The notes beneath the pieces were generated by a model. The model was not told where the DNA came from. It did no database searches and saw nothing but the letters and a program-made list of their open reading frames with translations. Shown in pieces: positions 34,150 to 43,306 of a stretch of DNA of 64,000 bases. The stretch is taken from contig NZ_SLWU01000012.1 of assembly GCF_004345675.1 (NCBI RefSeq), positions 1 to 64,000 of the forward strand, in the 5' to 3' direction. This DNA comes from Caldanaerobacter subterraneus. Its GTDB lineage: Bacteria > Bacillota > Thermoanaerobacteria > Thermoanaerobacterales > Thermoanaerobacteraceae. Positions within the stretch are counted from its first letter, which is position 1. Each line of letters begins with the position of its first letter. Both the position numbers and the translations under genes were made by a program.

Positions 34150-34600
34150 AAGAATAATGTGGATAATTTAATTAAAAAGGGTGGCATACTATATTATCGA
34201 CACAACTATTTTGTGGATAAGTAATTTTTAATTTTGTTGAAATCGCTTTTTGAAAAAACAGTTTTCAAGGTCCTGTTGATAAAATAGCTGTATATAAAAA
34301 ATGCGACAAAAAAATTGACCTATCGCCGTTTTTTAAAAATAAAATAGGTCCATTAACACTGAAATAACAACTTATCCACAAACTTATCAACAACCTGTGA
34401 ATAAGTTGTTATATTTGTGGCTACAATTTATTTAAGTTATCAACAGGTTTACTTCTATAATAGCAAATTATCAACAGATTATCAATAAGAAAAAATTTTT
34501 TATCTACATCTTCCTGTAGATAATTTCTGACCTGTTGATAAAGTCTTTGTTGACATCATATCCAATTAACGTTATAATTTTTATAGCATTTTTTAGGTTC
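34150..34600. other. oriC left lobe: DnaA-box cluster (rpmH-dnaA gap)
   Basis: A 484-bp gap without genes is packed with DnaA boxes. Perfect consensus sites TTATCCACA or its complement lie at 34158-34166, 34212-34220 and 34372-34380. One-mismatch sites lie at 34274-34282, 34384-34392, 34396-34404, 34437-34445, 34468-34476 and 34533-34541; TTATCGACA at 34194-34202 and TTATCAATA at 34479-34487 are also close. Together with the dnaA-dnaN lobe this is a bipartite Firmicute-type oriC. Confidence 0.92.
34550..34578 (+). promoter_or_regulatory. Promoter of rpmH-rnpA
   Basis: TTGACA (34550-34555), a 17-nt spacer and TATAAT (34573-34578) form a perfect sigma-A promoter 37 nt before rpmH, next to the last DnaA box. 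Confidence 0.88.
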
Positions 34601-34614
34601 TAGGAGGGGTAGTG

Positions 34615-34749
34615 ATGCTTCGCACTTATCAACCTAAAAAAAGACATAGAAAGAAAGTCCACGGGTTCAGAAAAAGGATGTCTACAAAAGCAGGAAGAAA
34701 CGTATTAAAAAGAAGAAGATTAAAAGGGAGACACAGACTTACAGCTTAA
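34615..34749 (+). CDS. rpmH: 50S ribosomal protein L34
   Basis: The 44-aa, highly basic protein of the large ribosomal subunit begins [20 protein letters not shown] and ends [12 protein letters not shown]. The ATG at 34615 follows TAGGAGGGG. Length and sequence match bacterial L34, and it is followed by rnpA as in nearly all bacteria. The gene is easily missed because of its size. Confidence 0.97.
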   Translation: MLRTYQPKKRHRKKVHGFRKRMSTKAGRNVLKRRRLKGRHRLTA

Positions 34750-34769
34750 GGCCGGAATGGCCTTTTTTG
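34748..34769 (+). terminator. Terminator or attenuator between rpmH and rnpA
   Basis: AAGGCC (34748-34753) and GGCCTT (34759-34764) form a 6-bp stem followed by TTTT, between the highly expressed rpmH and the low-demand rnpA. It probably reduces read-through. Confidence 0.7.
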
Positions 34770-34785
34770 CCATGTGGAGGTATAG

Positions 34786-35136
34786 ATGAGGGAAAAGTTG
34801 ACGAAATTGAAAAAGACACAGGAGTTTAAAAGAGTTTACTCCAATGGAAAAACTGTTGCCAATCGTTTTATAGTTATGTACTACATGCCAAATGGGTTAC
34901 AGGTCAACAGAGCTGGATATTCTGTGAGTAAGAAGATTGGTAAAAGTGTAGTGAGAAATAGGGTAAAGAGGCTTTTGCACGAAAGTTTCCGGCTTTTAAA
35001 TTCCAATCTCAGGCAAGGTTATGATGTGGTTTTTGTGGCGAGGGGCAAGATTGCGGAGGCTGACTTTCATACTTTAAAGGAGTCTATAGAAAAATTGCTC
35101 AAAAAGACACCCTTGTATGAGGAGAAAGAAAGATGA
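34786..35136 (+). CDS. rnpA: Ribonuclease P protein component
   Basis: Protein subunit of RNase P, which matures tRNA 5' ends with the catalytic RNA. The 116-aa product has the RNR motif in [17 protein letters not shown] and many basic residues. GGAGG lies 5-6 nt before the ATG. It overlaps yidD by 4 bp. Confidence 0.96.
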   Translation: MREKLTKLKKTQEFKRVYSNGKTVANRFIVMYYMPNGLQVNRAGYSVSKKIGKSVVRNRVKRLLHESFRLLNSNLRQGYDVVFVARGKIAEADFHTLKESIEKLLKKTPLYEEKER

Positions 35137-35342
35137 AAAATTTTGTAATTTTTTTAATAAGATTGTATCAAAAGTATATTTCCCCTATGAAGCCAAGGAC
35201 CTGTAGATTTTATCCTACTTGCTCTCAGTATTCTATAGAGGCTATTTCTAAATATGGACTTTTAAAGGGTGGATTGATGTCAATTTGGAGGATTTTGAGG
35301 TGTAATCCCTTTAACCCTGGAGGATACGACCCTGTAAAATAA
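35133..35342 (+). CDS. yidD: Membrane protein insertion efficiency factor YidD
   Basis: The 69-aa protein shows the DUF37/YidD signature [21 protein letters not shown] and [10 protein letters not shown], with three conserved cysteines. It is an inner-membrane-associated helper of YidC-dependent insertion and lies in the invariant rnpA-yidD-yidC order, overlapping rnpA by 4 bp. Confidence 0.95.
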   Translation: MKNFVIFLIRLYQKYISPMKPRTCRFYPTCSQYSIEAISKYGLLKGGLMSIWRILRCNPFNPGGYDPVK

Positions 35343-35360
35343 CTGTTTTGGAGGTATACT

Positions 35361-35981
35361 ATGGCAACAATTGCTATGTATTTAGGACAGCTTTTAGAGT
35401 TTATTCACCATTACGTGGGCAATTACGGCGTAGCTATAATAGTCTTTACAGTTTTCATAAGAATTCTTCTTTTGCCTTTTTACATTCAGCAGATGGCTAT
35501 GATGAAGAAAATGAAAGAAATACAACCTTTGGTGGAAGAGCTCAAGAAGAAGTACGGCAAGGACCCCCAAAAACTCAATATGGAAACCATGAAGCTTTAT
35601 CAGGAGAAAAAGATAAATCCTTTTGGTGGTTGTCTTCCAATGCTTTTGCCTTTAATAATTTTATGGCCGCTTTTTACGATGCTTAGAACCTATCCAGCCT
35701 TTTCGACAGCATCTTTTTTGTGGATGCACAGCCTAGCTGAGAGAGACCCTTATTATATAATTCCAATTTTAGCTACAGTAACTACTTATATATCTTCTGC
35801 TATGGTCGCTACAGATAAGAGTCAGAACTCTATGAATATAATGATGTCTCTTTTCATGGGTTGGATTACTGTCACATTGCCGGCTGGAGTGGGGATTTAT
35901 TGGGTTACGAGCAATATATTCCAGATAGTTCAGCAGTATATTTTCATGAGGGAGACCAAAACGCTCAAGGGGGAATCCTGA
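35361..35981 (+). CDS. yidC: Membrane protein insertase YidC/SpoIIIJ
   Basis: Oxa1/Alb3 family insertase. The 206-aa core has about five membrane segments and the conserved Arg of the hydrophilic groove in FTVFIRILLLPFYIQ, followed by the cytoplasmic helical hairpin KEIQPLVEELKKKYGKDPQK. Unlike Bacillus SpoIIIJ it has no lipoprotein cysteine or long N-terminal signal, as in many clostridia. Start ATG 35361 with TTGGAGG. It is followed by jag. Confidence 0.95.
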   Translation: MATIAMYLGQLLEFIHHYVGNYGVAIIVFTVFIRILLLPFYIQQMAMMKKMKEIQPLVEELKKKYGKDPQKLNMETMKLYQEKKINPFGGCLPMLLPLIILWPLFTMLRTYPAFSTASFLWMHSLAERDPYYIIPILATVTTYISSAMVATDKSQNSMNIMMSLFMGWITVTLPAGVGIYWVTSNIFQIVQQYIFMRETKTLKGES

Positions 35982-35982
35982 A

Positions 35983-36603
35983 TTGAAAGAATTAATAAGA
36001 ACTGGTAAAACAGTGGAGGAGGCCATAAATCTTGCGCTTAAAGATTTTGGCGTCCCGAGAGATATGGTAGAAGTGGAAGTGCTGGATGAAGGGGGAAAAG
36101 GTTTTCTAGGCCTTATCAGCAAGCAGGCCATTGTAAAAGTAGTTTTAAAAGACGTGATAAAGGAGTCTGCTAAAAATTTCCTAAAACAGGTAATAGATGC
36201 GATGAAACTGGATATCACTTTTGAAATTGAGGAGACAGAGGATACTATAAAGTTCAATTTGCAAGGCAAGAATGTGGGACTGCTTATAGGAAGAAGAGGA
36301 GAGACATTGGATGCTTTGCAGTACTTAGTAAATGTGGTGGCAAGCAAATACAAAGGGTATGAGAGATACAGAAGGATAATTTTAGATGCAGGAAATTACA
36401 GAAAAAGAAGAGAAGAAACTCTCACTCGACTTGCTAGAAAGCTTGCTAAAAAGGTGATGGAGACAAAGGAGAGCATAGAGCTAGAGCCCATGACTCCTAA
36501 TGAGAGAAGAATAATTCATTTAGCTTTGCAAGACCACCCCTATGTGGAGACCTATAGCGAAGGAGAGGAACCCAACAGAAGAGTTATAATTGCTTTGAAA
36601 TGA
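35983..36603 (+). CDS. jag: KH/R3H RNA-binding protein Jag (KhpB)
   Basis: SpoIIIJ-associated RNA-binding protein. The 206-aa product has three parts: Jag-N (about 1-50), a KH domain with LLIGRRGETLDALQYLVNVV (about 105-125) and a C-terminal R3H domain (MTPNERRIIHLALQDHP). With KhpA it influences cell elongation and division in Firmicutes. It starts with TTG 35983, two bases after yidC, behind AAGGGGG. Confidence 0.94.
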   Translation: MKELIRTGKTVEEAINLALKDFGVPRDMVEVEVLDEGGKGFLGLISKQAIVKVVLKDVIKESAKNFLKQVIDAMKLDITFEIEETEDTIKFNLQGKNVGLLIGRRGETLDALQYLVNVVASKYKGYERYRRIILDAGNYRKRREETLTRLARKLAKKVMETKESIELEPMTPNERRIIHLALQDHPYVETYSEGEEPNRRVIIALK

Positions 36604-36632
36604 GCCCTTTTGCGGGGTCTTTTTTATTTTTT
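36602..36632 (+). terminator. Possible weak terminator after jag
   Basis: GAGCCC and GGGGTC can pair around TTTTGC with one mismatch and are followed by TTTTTTATTTTTT. The stem is short, but the T tract is strong. Confidence 0.4.
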
Positions 36633-36699
36633 CTTGATTGAAAAGATTGAAAAATTGGTATATTATTTTATGTGATTGTGAAGTTAGCTGAGGCTGGTG

Positions 36700-38088
36700 A
36701 TGGAAATGGAATTTGATACAATTGCAGCTATCTCTACTTTCCCTGGAGAAGCGGGAATTGGAATAGTGAGAATAAGTGGAGATGAAGCTTTAGAAATAAT
36801 TTCAAAAATTTTTAGACCTTTCAGAAAAAAAGATATAAAATCTGTTAAAAGCCACACTATCCACTATGGTCATATTGTAGACCCTGAAACGGGTGAAGTT
36901 TACGATGAAGTGCTGGTAACTGTCATGAGGAAGCCCAATACTTACACTAGAGAAGATGTAGTGGAAATTAACTGCCATGGGGGTATAGTAGTAAGCTCAA
37001 AGATTTTAGAACTGGTTTTAAAACATGGAGCGCGCCTTGCTGAACCAGGGGAGTTTACTAAAAGAGCTTTTTTAAATGGGAGGATTGATTTGTCACAGGC
37101 AGAAGCTGTGATTGATATTATAACATCTAAAACTATGCTTGCTAATAGATATGCTCAAAAGCAGCTGGCAGGGGTTTTGGGGCAGAAGATGAAAGATTTG
37201 AAAAACAAGATAATGGAACTTTTGAGTCATCTTTTGGCTTTGATTGACTTTCCTGAAGAGGATGTGGAAGAGCTTGAAAGAGAGGAAATTAAAAGAAGGG
37301 CAAAAGACATATTAAATGACATAGAATATTTGATTGCTTCTTCTGAAAGCGGAAGGATAATAAGGGAAGGGCTCAAGACAGCTATAATAGGAAAGCCTAA
37401 TGTGGGGAAGTCCTCTCTTTTAAATGCTCTTTTAAAGCAAAATAGAGCTATAGTCACTGACATCCCTGGGACCACAAGGGATGTAATAGAGGAGTACATG
37501 AATATAAAAGGAATTCCAATAAAGCTCATAGACACTGCAGGAATAAGGCATACAGATGAACTGGTGGAAAAAATAGGAGTGGAAAAGAGCAAAGAAGTAC
37601 TGGCAGAAGCTGACCTTATTTTATTTGTTTTGGATGCTTCAAGAGACCTTACAAAAGAAGATTATGAGATCTTTGATATTCTTTCGGGAAAGAATATAAT
37701 ATTTGTTCTCAACAAAGTAGATCTGCCTAAAAAAATTGATGAAGAGGAGTTAAAAAAATTAGTAGGAAATGGTATAATAGTAGAGGTTTCTACTGTAGAA
37801 AGGACAGGACTTGACAAGCTGGAAAGCGAGATATACAATTTGGTATTCAAAGGGAAGGTTTCTGCTACGGAGGAAGAGATAATTACAAATGCAAGGCACA
37901 GGGAAGTGCTAATAAACGCAAAAAAACACATGGAAAGCGTCATAGAGGCAATTGAAAAAGGTTATAGCGAAGATTTAATAACGATTGATGTAAATGGAGC
38001 GCTAAATGAGATAGGAAAGATTACAGGTGAGACGGCAACAGAGGACGTGATAAATCAGATCTTTGAAAGATTCTGTGTAGGAAAGTAG
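36700..38088 (+). CDS. mnmE: tRNA modification GTPase MnmE
   Basis: With MnmG it installs the carboxymethylaminomethyl group at U34 of certain tRNAs. About 462 aa: an N-terminal folate-binding domain, a helical domain, and an inserted G domain with [14 protein letters not shown] (G1), DIPGTTRD (G2), DTAG (G3) and NKVD (G4). The C-terminus is FCVGK with the conserved Cys. ATG 36700 has GAGG at good spacing. It is followed 8 bp later by mnmG. Confidence 0.96.
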
Positions 38089-38096
38089 GTGGAGGT

Positions 38097-39998
38097 ATGA
38101 GGTATATTGCAGGAGAATATGATGTATGCGTTGTTGGATTGGGACATGCGGGAAGCGAAGCAGCTCTCGCTTCTGCAAGGCTGGGACTTGCAACGGTTGG
38201 CTTTGCGACAAATTTAGATGCTATAGCTCTTATGGCCTGCAATCCATCTATAGGTGGCCCTGCTAAGGCACAGTTGGTAAGGGAAATAGATGCTTTAGGG
38301 GGAGAAATGGCTGTAAATACAGACAAATCTCTCCTTCAAATGAGGACTTTAAATACCAGCAAGGGTCCTGCTGTCAGGTCTTTGAGAGCACAGGTGGACA
38401 AGAAACTGTATCAGGCGAATATGAAGCACACTTTAGAAAGGCAGAAAAATCTGGATATAAAGCAGGCGGAGATTGTAGATATTTTAGTGGAAAATAATAA
38501 GGTAGTAGGTGTTGTGACAAAACTTGGAGCTATTTATAAATGTAAAGCCTGCATAATAACTACAGGAACTTTTTTGAGAGGCAGAGTCATAATAGGAGAG
38601 GTTGGATTTGAAAGCGGTCCAAGTGGCCTTTTCCCGGCGAAGGAGTTGTCAGAAGCTATAAAGAGATTGGGTTTTAAAATGATGAGATTCAATACGTCCA
38701 CTCCTCCCAGAGTTGATAAAAGAACTGTCGATTTTTCTAAGATGATTATGCAACCTGGCGATGAGGTTATAACTCCATTTTCTTTCATGCATGATAAGAT
38801 TGAGATAGAGCAGATTCCCTGCTGGCTCACCTACACCAATGAAAAAACTCACAAAATAATAAGGGATAATATACACAGAGCTCCTCTGTACACCGGAGAA
38901 GTAGAAGGAGTGGGAGTTAGGTATTGTCCTTCCATTGAGGATAAAGTGATGAAATTTCCCCACAGAGACAGGCATCAGATTTTTGTGGAGCCAGAGGGAA
39001 GAGATACTTACGAAATGTACATTCAGGGATTGTTTTCTAGCTTCCCTGAAGACCTTCAGATGGAAATTCTAAGTACTATTCCTGGACTTGAGAATGCGAA
39101 GATTATGAGGCCAGCCTATGCGATAGAATACGACTGTATAGATCCTACTCAGCTTAAAGCTACGCTTGAGACAAAGTTGGTAGAAGGATTGTATTTTGCA
39201 GGACAGGTGAATGGAACTTCTGGCTACGAAGAGGCAGCAGCACAAGGGCTCATGGCTGGCATAAATGCAGCTTTAAAAATCTTAGGAAAACCGCCTCTAA
39301 TTCTAGATAGGTCTCAGGCTTATATAGGAATTTTGATAGACGATTTAGTTACAAAAGGTACAAATGAGCCTTACAGGATGCTTACTTCAAGAGCTGAGTA
39401 CAGATTGATTTTAAGGCAGGACAATGCGGACTTCAGATTGACTGAGATAGGAAAAGAAATAGGGCTTGTGACGGAAGAAAGGTATGAGAAATTTTTGAGG
39501 AAGAAAATACAGTTAGAAAAAGAGATGATGAGACTCCCCACTGTCATGGTGAGGCCGACAGAAGAAGTAAACAACTTTTTAATTTCAAGGGGAAGTACTC
39601 CTTTAGTTTCAGGAGTTGACCTGTACACCTTATTGAAAAGGCCTGAAATTGACTACAAATCCACTAAATTTTTGGACCCAACAAGGCCTGATGACATTTT
39701 GGATAGCGTTGCGGAGCAGATAGACATAAACATAAAATACGAGGGCTATATTTTAAAACAGTTAAGGCAGGTAGAGCAGTTTAAAGCAATGGAGAATAAA
39801 AAAATCCCAGAGGACATAGATTACTATCAAGTTCATGGGCTCAGCAATGAAGCAAAAGAGAAACTTTCAAAGATAAGGCCTACTTCTGTTGGACAGGCAT
39901 CCCGTATTTCAGGGGTTTCTCCTGCTGATATTTCTGTGCTTTTAATATACCTACAACAGATGAGGAGAAAGAGGTCCGATGAAGCAAAAATCAATTGA
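38097..39998 (+). CDS. mnmG: tRNA uridine-5-carboxymethylaminomethyl modification enzyme MnmG
   Basis: FAD-dependent partner of MnmE. The 633-aa protein has the dinucleotide fold [19 protein letters not shown], the GidA signatures [22 protein letters not shown] and [16 protein letters not shown], and a C-terminal tRNA-binding helical domain. GGAGG lies 4-5 nt before the ATG. The stop lies 20 bp inside rsmG. Confidence 0.97.
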   Translation: MRYIAGEYDVCVVGLGHAGSEAALASARLGLATVGFATNLDAIALMACNPSIGGPAKAQLVREIDALGGEMAVNTDKSLLQMRTLNTSKGPAVRSLRAQVDKKLYQANMKHTLERQKNLDIKQAEIVDILVENNKVVGVVTKLGAIYKCKACIITTGTFLRGRVIIGEVGFESGPSGLFPAKELSEAIKRLGFKMMRFNTSTPPRVDKRTVDFSKMIMQPGDEVITPFSFMHDKIEIEQIPCWLTYTNEKTHKIIRDNIHRAPLYTGEVEGVGVRYCPSIEDKVMKFPHRDRHQIFVEPEGRDTYEMYIQGLFSSFPEDLQMEILSTIPGLENAKIMRPAYAIEYDCIDPTQLKATLETKLVEGLYFAGQVNGTSGYEEAAAQGLMAGINAALKILGKPPLILDRSQAYIGILIDDLVTKGTNEPYRMLTSRAEYRLILRQDNADFRLTEIGKEIGLVTEERYEKFLRKKIQLEKEMMRLPTVMVRPTEEVNNFLISRGSTPLVSGVDLYTLLKRPEIDYKSTKFLDPTRPDDILDSVAEQIDINIKYEGYILKQLRQVEQFKAMENKKIPEDIDYYQVHGLSNEAKEKLSKIRPTSVGQASRISGVSPADISVLLIYLQQMRRKRSDEAKIN

Positions 39999-40698
39999 AA
40001 TGCTAGTACAAGGAGCGAGTAGTTTAGGGATTACTTTGGAAATGTTCCATGTGGAACATTTCCAAAAATTTTATTCTCTTTTATTGGAATGGAATCAAAA
40101 GATGAATTTAACGGCAATTACTGAGGAAGAGGAAGTTGTGATAAAGCATTTTTTGGACAGCCTTTCTGTTATAAAAAGCGGCAAAATAAAAGGGGGAGAA
40201 AAAGTTATAGATATAGGAACAGGGGCTGGATTTCCAGGGATTCCTTTAAAAATAGTTTTTCCTGAAATTGGACTTACTCTTCTTGAAGCATCCAAAAAGA
40301 AAGTAAATTTTTTAAATTTCCTTTCTCAAGTTCTTCTTTTTGAGGGTATTGAAGTAATACACGGAAGAGCAGAAGAACTGGGAAAAGTTGAAAGGTTTAG
40401 AGAAAAATTTGATATTGCTACTGCAAGAGCCGTGGCTCCTCTCAATATTTTACTGGAATATGCTGTTCCTTTTGTGAGGGTGGGAGGACATTTTATTGCG
40501 ATGAAGGGAAGAGATATAGAAGAAGTATATCAGTGCAAGAATGCTTTAGAAGAGCTTAAATGCGAGATTGAAGATGTGATTGAAGTGAGGCTTCCTTTTA
40601 GTGATATTCTTCACCATTTGATTGTAGTGAAAAAGGTTGATGTCCTGCCTTCAAAGTATCCTCGAAGGGAAAAAGCCATAAGGACAAAACCTTTGTAA
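39979..40698 (+). CDS. rsmG: 16S rRNA (guanine-N7) methyltransferase RsmG
   Basis: SAM-dependent methylation of G527 in 16S rRNA, where loss gives low-level streptomycin resistance in other bacteria. The 239-aa Rossmann-fold protein has [20 protein letters not shown] and the catalytic-side [12 protein letters not shown] segment. It overlaps mnmG by 20 bp. A parS-like palindrome lies within the coding sequence around codons 22-27. A mobile repeat is inserted in its terminator 28 bp after the stop. Confidence 0.95.
   Translation: MKQKSIEMLVQGASSLGITLEMFHVEHFQKFYSLLLEWNQKMNLTAITEEEEVVIKHFLDSLSVIKSGKIKGGEKVIDIGTGAGFPGIPLKIVFPEIGLTLLEASKKKVNFLNFLSQVLLFEGIEVIHGRAEELGKVERFREKFDIATARAVAPLNILLEYAVPFVRVGGHFIAMKGRDIEEVYQCKNALEELKCEIEDVIEVRLPFSDILHHLIVVKKVDVLPSKYPRREKAIRTKPL
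40035..40066. promoter_or_regulatory. parS-like centromere site 1 (within rsmG)
   Basis: TGTTCCATGTGGAACA (40043-40058) lies in a longer dyad spanning 40035-40066: 15-bp perfect arms around TG. It differs from the canonical TGTTTCACGTGAAACA at three positions, two of them compensatory. It lies 3.3 kb upstream of parB. Confidence 0.8.
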
Positions 40699-40702
40699 TA
40701 TA

Positions 40703-40999
40703 GGCGCTTACCTTTTGTGGGCGCTCAGTTTGTTGACAAAGTCTTTCTTATTTAAGTGGCATTTTGTGTTAATGCTCCAGAGTTGCAAAGCGACTAAACT
40801 AAGGCTCACTTTTCGGGCTCAGGCGGGGTACCGGCCAATTCGCCTTTCAGGCTCAGGTGGCCGCTCGCTTTGCTCGCCCCGCCTTCGCTCCTCAAGTTCG
40901 CCAAGTTTAGTTACCGCTTTGACAACAAGTCGCATTTACACACAAAATGCCACTTCTTTATTTTGTCAACAGTCTGGGCGCTTACCTTTTGTGGGCGCT
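40703..40999 (+). mobile_element. Terminator-targeting palindromic element, copy 2
   Basis: The element body is 40726-40976 (251 bp). Ends are CAGTTTGTTGACAAAG and TTTTGTCAACAGTCTG, imperfect inverted repeats. Both sides carry an identical 23-bp copy of the rsmG terminator hairpin (40703-40725 and 40977-40999); only the right copy is followed by TTTTT. Arms such as AAGTGGCATTTTGTG pair with their complement at the other end. The centre is GC-rich (GGCGGGG pairs with CCCCGCC). No gene is supported inside. Confidence 0.9.
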
Positions 41000-41010
41000 T
41001 TTTTATTTTA
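40977..41010 (+). terminator. rsmG terminator (right-hand, functional copy)
   Basis: The hairpin GGCGC/GCGCT with a G-U closing pair is followed by TTTTTTATTTT. The left copy, before the element, has the same hairpin but lacks the T tract. Confidence 0.65.
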
Positions 41011-41087
41011 AGTTTTAATTTTAATTTGAGGGACAGCTTTTTATGTTATAATTCATTATATAGATGTTGATAGAATGAGGGATGGAA

Positions 41088-41534
41088 ATGAAAAAATTTC
41101 GCGCTAGCCTGCTTGTTGCGAGAGTTGTGATTGTAGAGAATAACAGGGTTTTGCTTGTGAAACACAGTGATGGAGAAAATGAGGCGTGGGTTTTTCCAGG
41201 AGGGAGGGTTGAGGAAAATGAATCTGTTGCAGCTGCAGCTATTAGAGAATGCAAAGAAGAGACAGGTTATGATGTAAAACTTCATGGAGTTTGCTATATT
41301 CAGGAATACGACATATACTATGTCACCTACTTTTACTCTACAATTATAGGCGGAGAAATGAAATTAGGAGAAGATCCCGAACTGCCAAAGGAGAAGCAGG
41401 TTTTAAAAGAGGTCAAGTGGGTGGATTTTGAAGAATTAAAAAATTACAAAGTGTATCCCAGAAAGCTGGCAGACCTCATACAGAGGGAAGGATTTCTAGA
41501 TTGCTTAATTCCAATACCTGAAACTTTTTTATAA
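41088..41534 (+). CDS. NUDIX hydrolase
   Basis: The 148-aa protein has a complete Nudix box, G-x5-E-x7-REx2EExG, seen as GGRVEENESVAAAAIRECKE followed by ETG. It hydrolyses a nucleoside diphosphate linked to another moiety; the substrate is unknown. The ATG at 41088, 7 nt after GAGG, is better placed than the one at 41082. It lies between rsmG and noc, with its own upstream TATAAT-containing region. Confidence 0.88.
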   Translation: MKKFRASLLVARVVIVENNRVLLVKHSDGENEAWVFPGGRVEENESVAAAAIRECKEETGYDVKLHGVCYIQEYDIYYVTYFYSTIIGGEMKLGEDPELPKEKQVLKEVKWVDFEELKNYKVYPRKLADLIQREGFLDCLIPIPETFL

Positions 41535-41599
41535 TTTTAGAAGGATTTTCCTTATTTTTGTCGAATATATAATTTAAAGGGGAAGAGTAATGGAGTGGG

Positions 41600-42415
41600 G
41601 TGTTAGAAATGGTGTCCAATAAGGCTTTAGAGATTGTCTATTTGCCTATTGAAGCTATAAGGCCTAACCCGTACCAGCCTCGCAAAACTTTTGATATAGA
41701 AAATTTAGAAGAATTGGCTGAATCCATTAAAATTTACGGGGTGCTGCAGCCTATTACAGTGAGAATGGTGGGCAACAATTCCTATGAATTGGTAGCTGGG
41801 GAGAGAAGGTTAAGAGCCTCTAAATTAGCAGGGCTTAAAGAAGTTCCTGCAATAGTCATCAATGCTCACGACCAAGATTCTGCAATTTTGTCTTTGATTG
41901 AAAATTTGCAAAGAGAAAATCTCAATTTTATTGAAGAAGCTCAGGCCTACTACAATTTAATAAATGACCATCATCTCACGCAGGAACAACTTGCAAAAGT
42001 GCTGGGGAAAAGCCAGTCCACAATTGCCAATAAACTTCGCATCTTAAAACTCAGCAAAGAAGTACAGGAAAAACTTTTAGAGAACGATTTGACAGAAAGA
42101 CATGCTAGGGCACTTTTGAGGCTTCCTGATGAGGAACTTCAGAAAAAGGCATTGGAAGTTATAGTAAAAAAGAAGCTCAATGTGAGTCAAACAGAAAAAT
42201 TAGTCCAGGAAATGATTGATAAGATAACAAAAAGGCCAGAGGTTTCTCAAAAGAATGGAAAGAAAATGATGAAGTTTTACAAAGACATTAGAATTTTTGT
42301 CAACACTATTAAACAGACTGTGGAGGCCATGAAAAGGTCTGGTGTGAATGCCGAGTACACACAAAGAGAAGAGGATGAGTATTTGGAATTTGTAATAAGA
42401 ATTCCTAAAAAATAA
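41600..42415 (+). CDS. noc: Noc-like ParB-family nucleoid occlusion protein
   Basis: ParB/Spo0J paralogue of 271 aa. It has the N-terminal ParB CTPase domain (IRPNPYQPRKTFD, then GERRLRASKLAGLKEVP), a helix-turn-helix (LTQEQLAKVLGKSQSTIANKL) and a C-terminal dimerisation part. In Bacillus the copy between rsmG and soj is Noc, which coats DNA from NBS sites and blocks division over the nucleoid. A perfect NBS match at 24.8 kb supports that role here. Start GTG 41600; ATG 41609 also fits. Confidence 0.82.
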   Translation: MLEMVSNKALEIVYLPIEAIRPNPYQPRKTFDIENLEELAESIKIYGVLQPITVRMVGNNSYELVAGERRLRASKLAGLKEVPAIVINAHDQDSAILSLIENLQRENLNFIEEAQAYYNLINDHHLTQEQLAKVLGKSQSTIANKLRILKLSKEVQEKLLENDLTERHARALLRLPDEELQKKALEVIVKKKLNVSQTEKLVQEMIDKITKRPEVSQKNGKKMMKFYKDIRIFVNTIKQTVEAMKRSGVNAEYTQREEDEYLEFVIRIPKK

Positions 42416-42438
42416 ATTAAATTTCACCCCCTGTTAGA

Positions 42439-42454
42439 TGTTCCATGTGGAACA
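42439..42454. promoter_or_regulatory. parS-like centromere site 2, overlapping the parA promoter
   Basis: TGTTCCATGTGGAACA, identical to the core of the site in rsmG. Its right half forms part of the -35 hexamer of the parA promoter, so binding may also repress parAB. Confidence 0.8.
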
Positions 42455-42476
42455 TTATTATAAACAATGATATAAT
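42448..42476 (+). promoter_or_regulatory. Probable promoter of parA-parB
   Basis: TGGAAC (42448-42453), a 17-nt spacer and TATAAT (42471-42476). The -35 is poor and lies within the parS-like site. The parA GTG start lies 40 nt downstream. Confidence 0.55.
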
Positions 42477-42516
42477 AGACGTGAGAAGGTGGTCCTGATA
42501 AACAGGGGGTGGAAAA

Positions 42517-43284
42517 GTGGGAAAAGTAATTGCTGTTGCTAATCAAAAAGGAGGAGTAGGTAAAACCACTACTGTTGTAAATTTGGGATATGCGTTGGCG
42601 GTCAAAGGGAAAAAAGTTCTTTGCATAGATATAGACCCACAGAGCAATATGACAAGCGGTTTTGGAGTAAATCCAGCTTCTTTAGATTACACTACATATA
42701 CTTTGTTAATTGACGAGGAAGAAATAGAAAATGCCATATTAAAGCTTGAACAGTACGGATTGGATATTGTACCTTCGAGTATACAGTTGGCAGGAGCAGA
42801 GATTGAACTTGTGCCAATGATTTCCAGGGAATACAGATTGAAAAAGGCTATAGAAAGCGTGAAAGAAAAATACGACTATATTCTTATAGATTGTCCTCCT
42901 TCATTGGGGCTCTTGACAATAAATGCTCTCACAGCTGCTGATTCTGTAATTGTGCCAATACAGTGCGAATATTATGCCTTGGAAGGCCTGACTCAGCTTA
43001 TGAATACTATAAACCTGGTGAAAAAAAGTTTAAATCCTTCTTTGGAGATTGAAGGAGTAGTTCTTACGATGTTCAATGCTCGGACAAACCTTTCTATTCA
43101 AGTAGTGGACGAGGTAAAAAAATTTTTTAAAGAGAAGGTGTACAGGACTATTATTCCCAGGAATATAAGGCTGGGGGAAGCCCCAAGTTATGGAAAGCCA
43201 ATTTCCCTCTATGACCCTACTTCCAAAGGGGCTGAAGCATATGAAGATTTGGCTGAAGAAGTAATAGAAAGGGCTGGAATATAA
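42517..43284 (+). CDS. parA: Chromosome-partitioning ATPase ParA (Soj)
   Basis: Deviant Walker ATPase of 255 aa with KGGVGKTTTVVNLGYALA at the N-terminus, DIDPQSNMTSG and YDYILIDCPPSLGLLT. It binds nucleoid DNA as an ATP dimer and works with ParB on parS; in sporulating relatives Soj also modulates DnaA. It starts with GTG after GGGGGTGG. It is followed 22 bp later by parB. Confidence 0.96.
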   Translation: MGKVIAVANQKGGVGKTTTVVNLGYALAVKGKKVLCIDIDPQSNMTSGFGVNPASLDYTTYTLLIDEEEIENAILKLEQYGLDIVPSSIQLAGAEIELVPMISREYRLKKAIESVKEKYDYILIDCPPSLGLLTINALTAADSVIVPIQCEYYALEGLTQLMNTINLVKKSLNPSLEIEGVVLTMFNARTNLSIQVVDEVKKFFKEKVYRTIIPRNIRLGEAPSYGKPISLYDPTSKGAEAYEDLAEEVIERAGI

Positions 43285-43306
43285 AATTTTAAAAGGTGGT
43301 GTTAGA

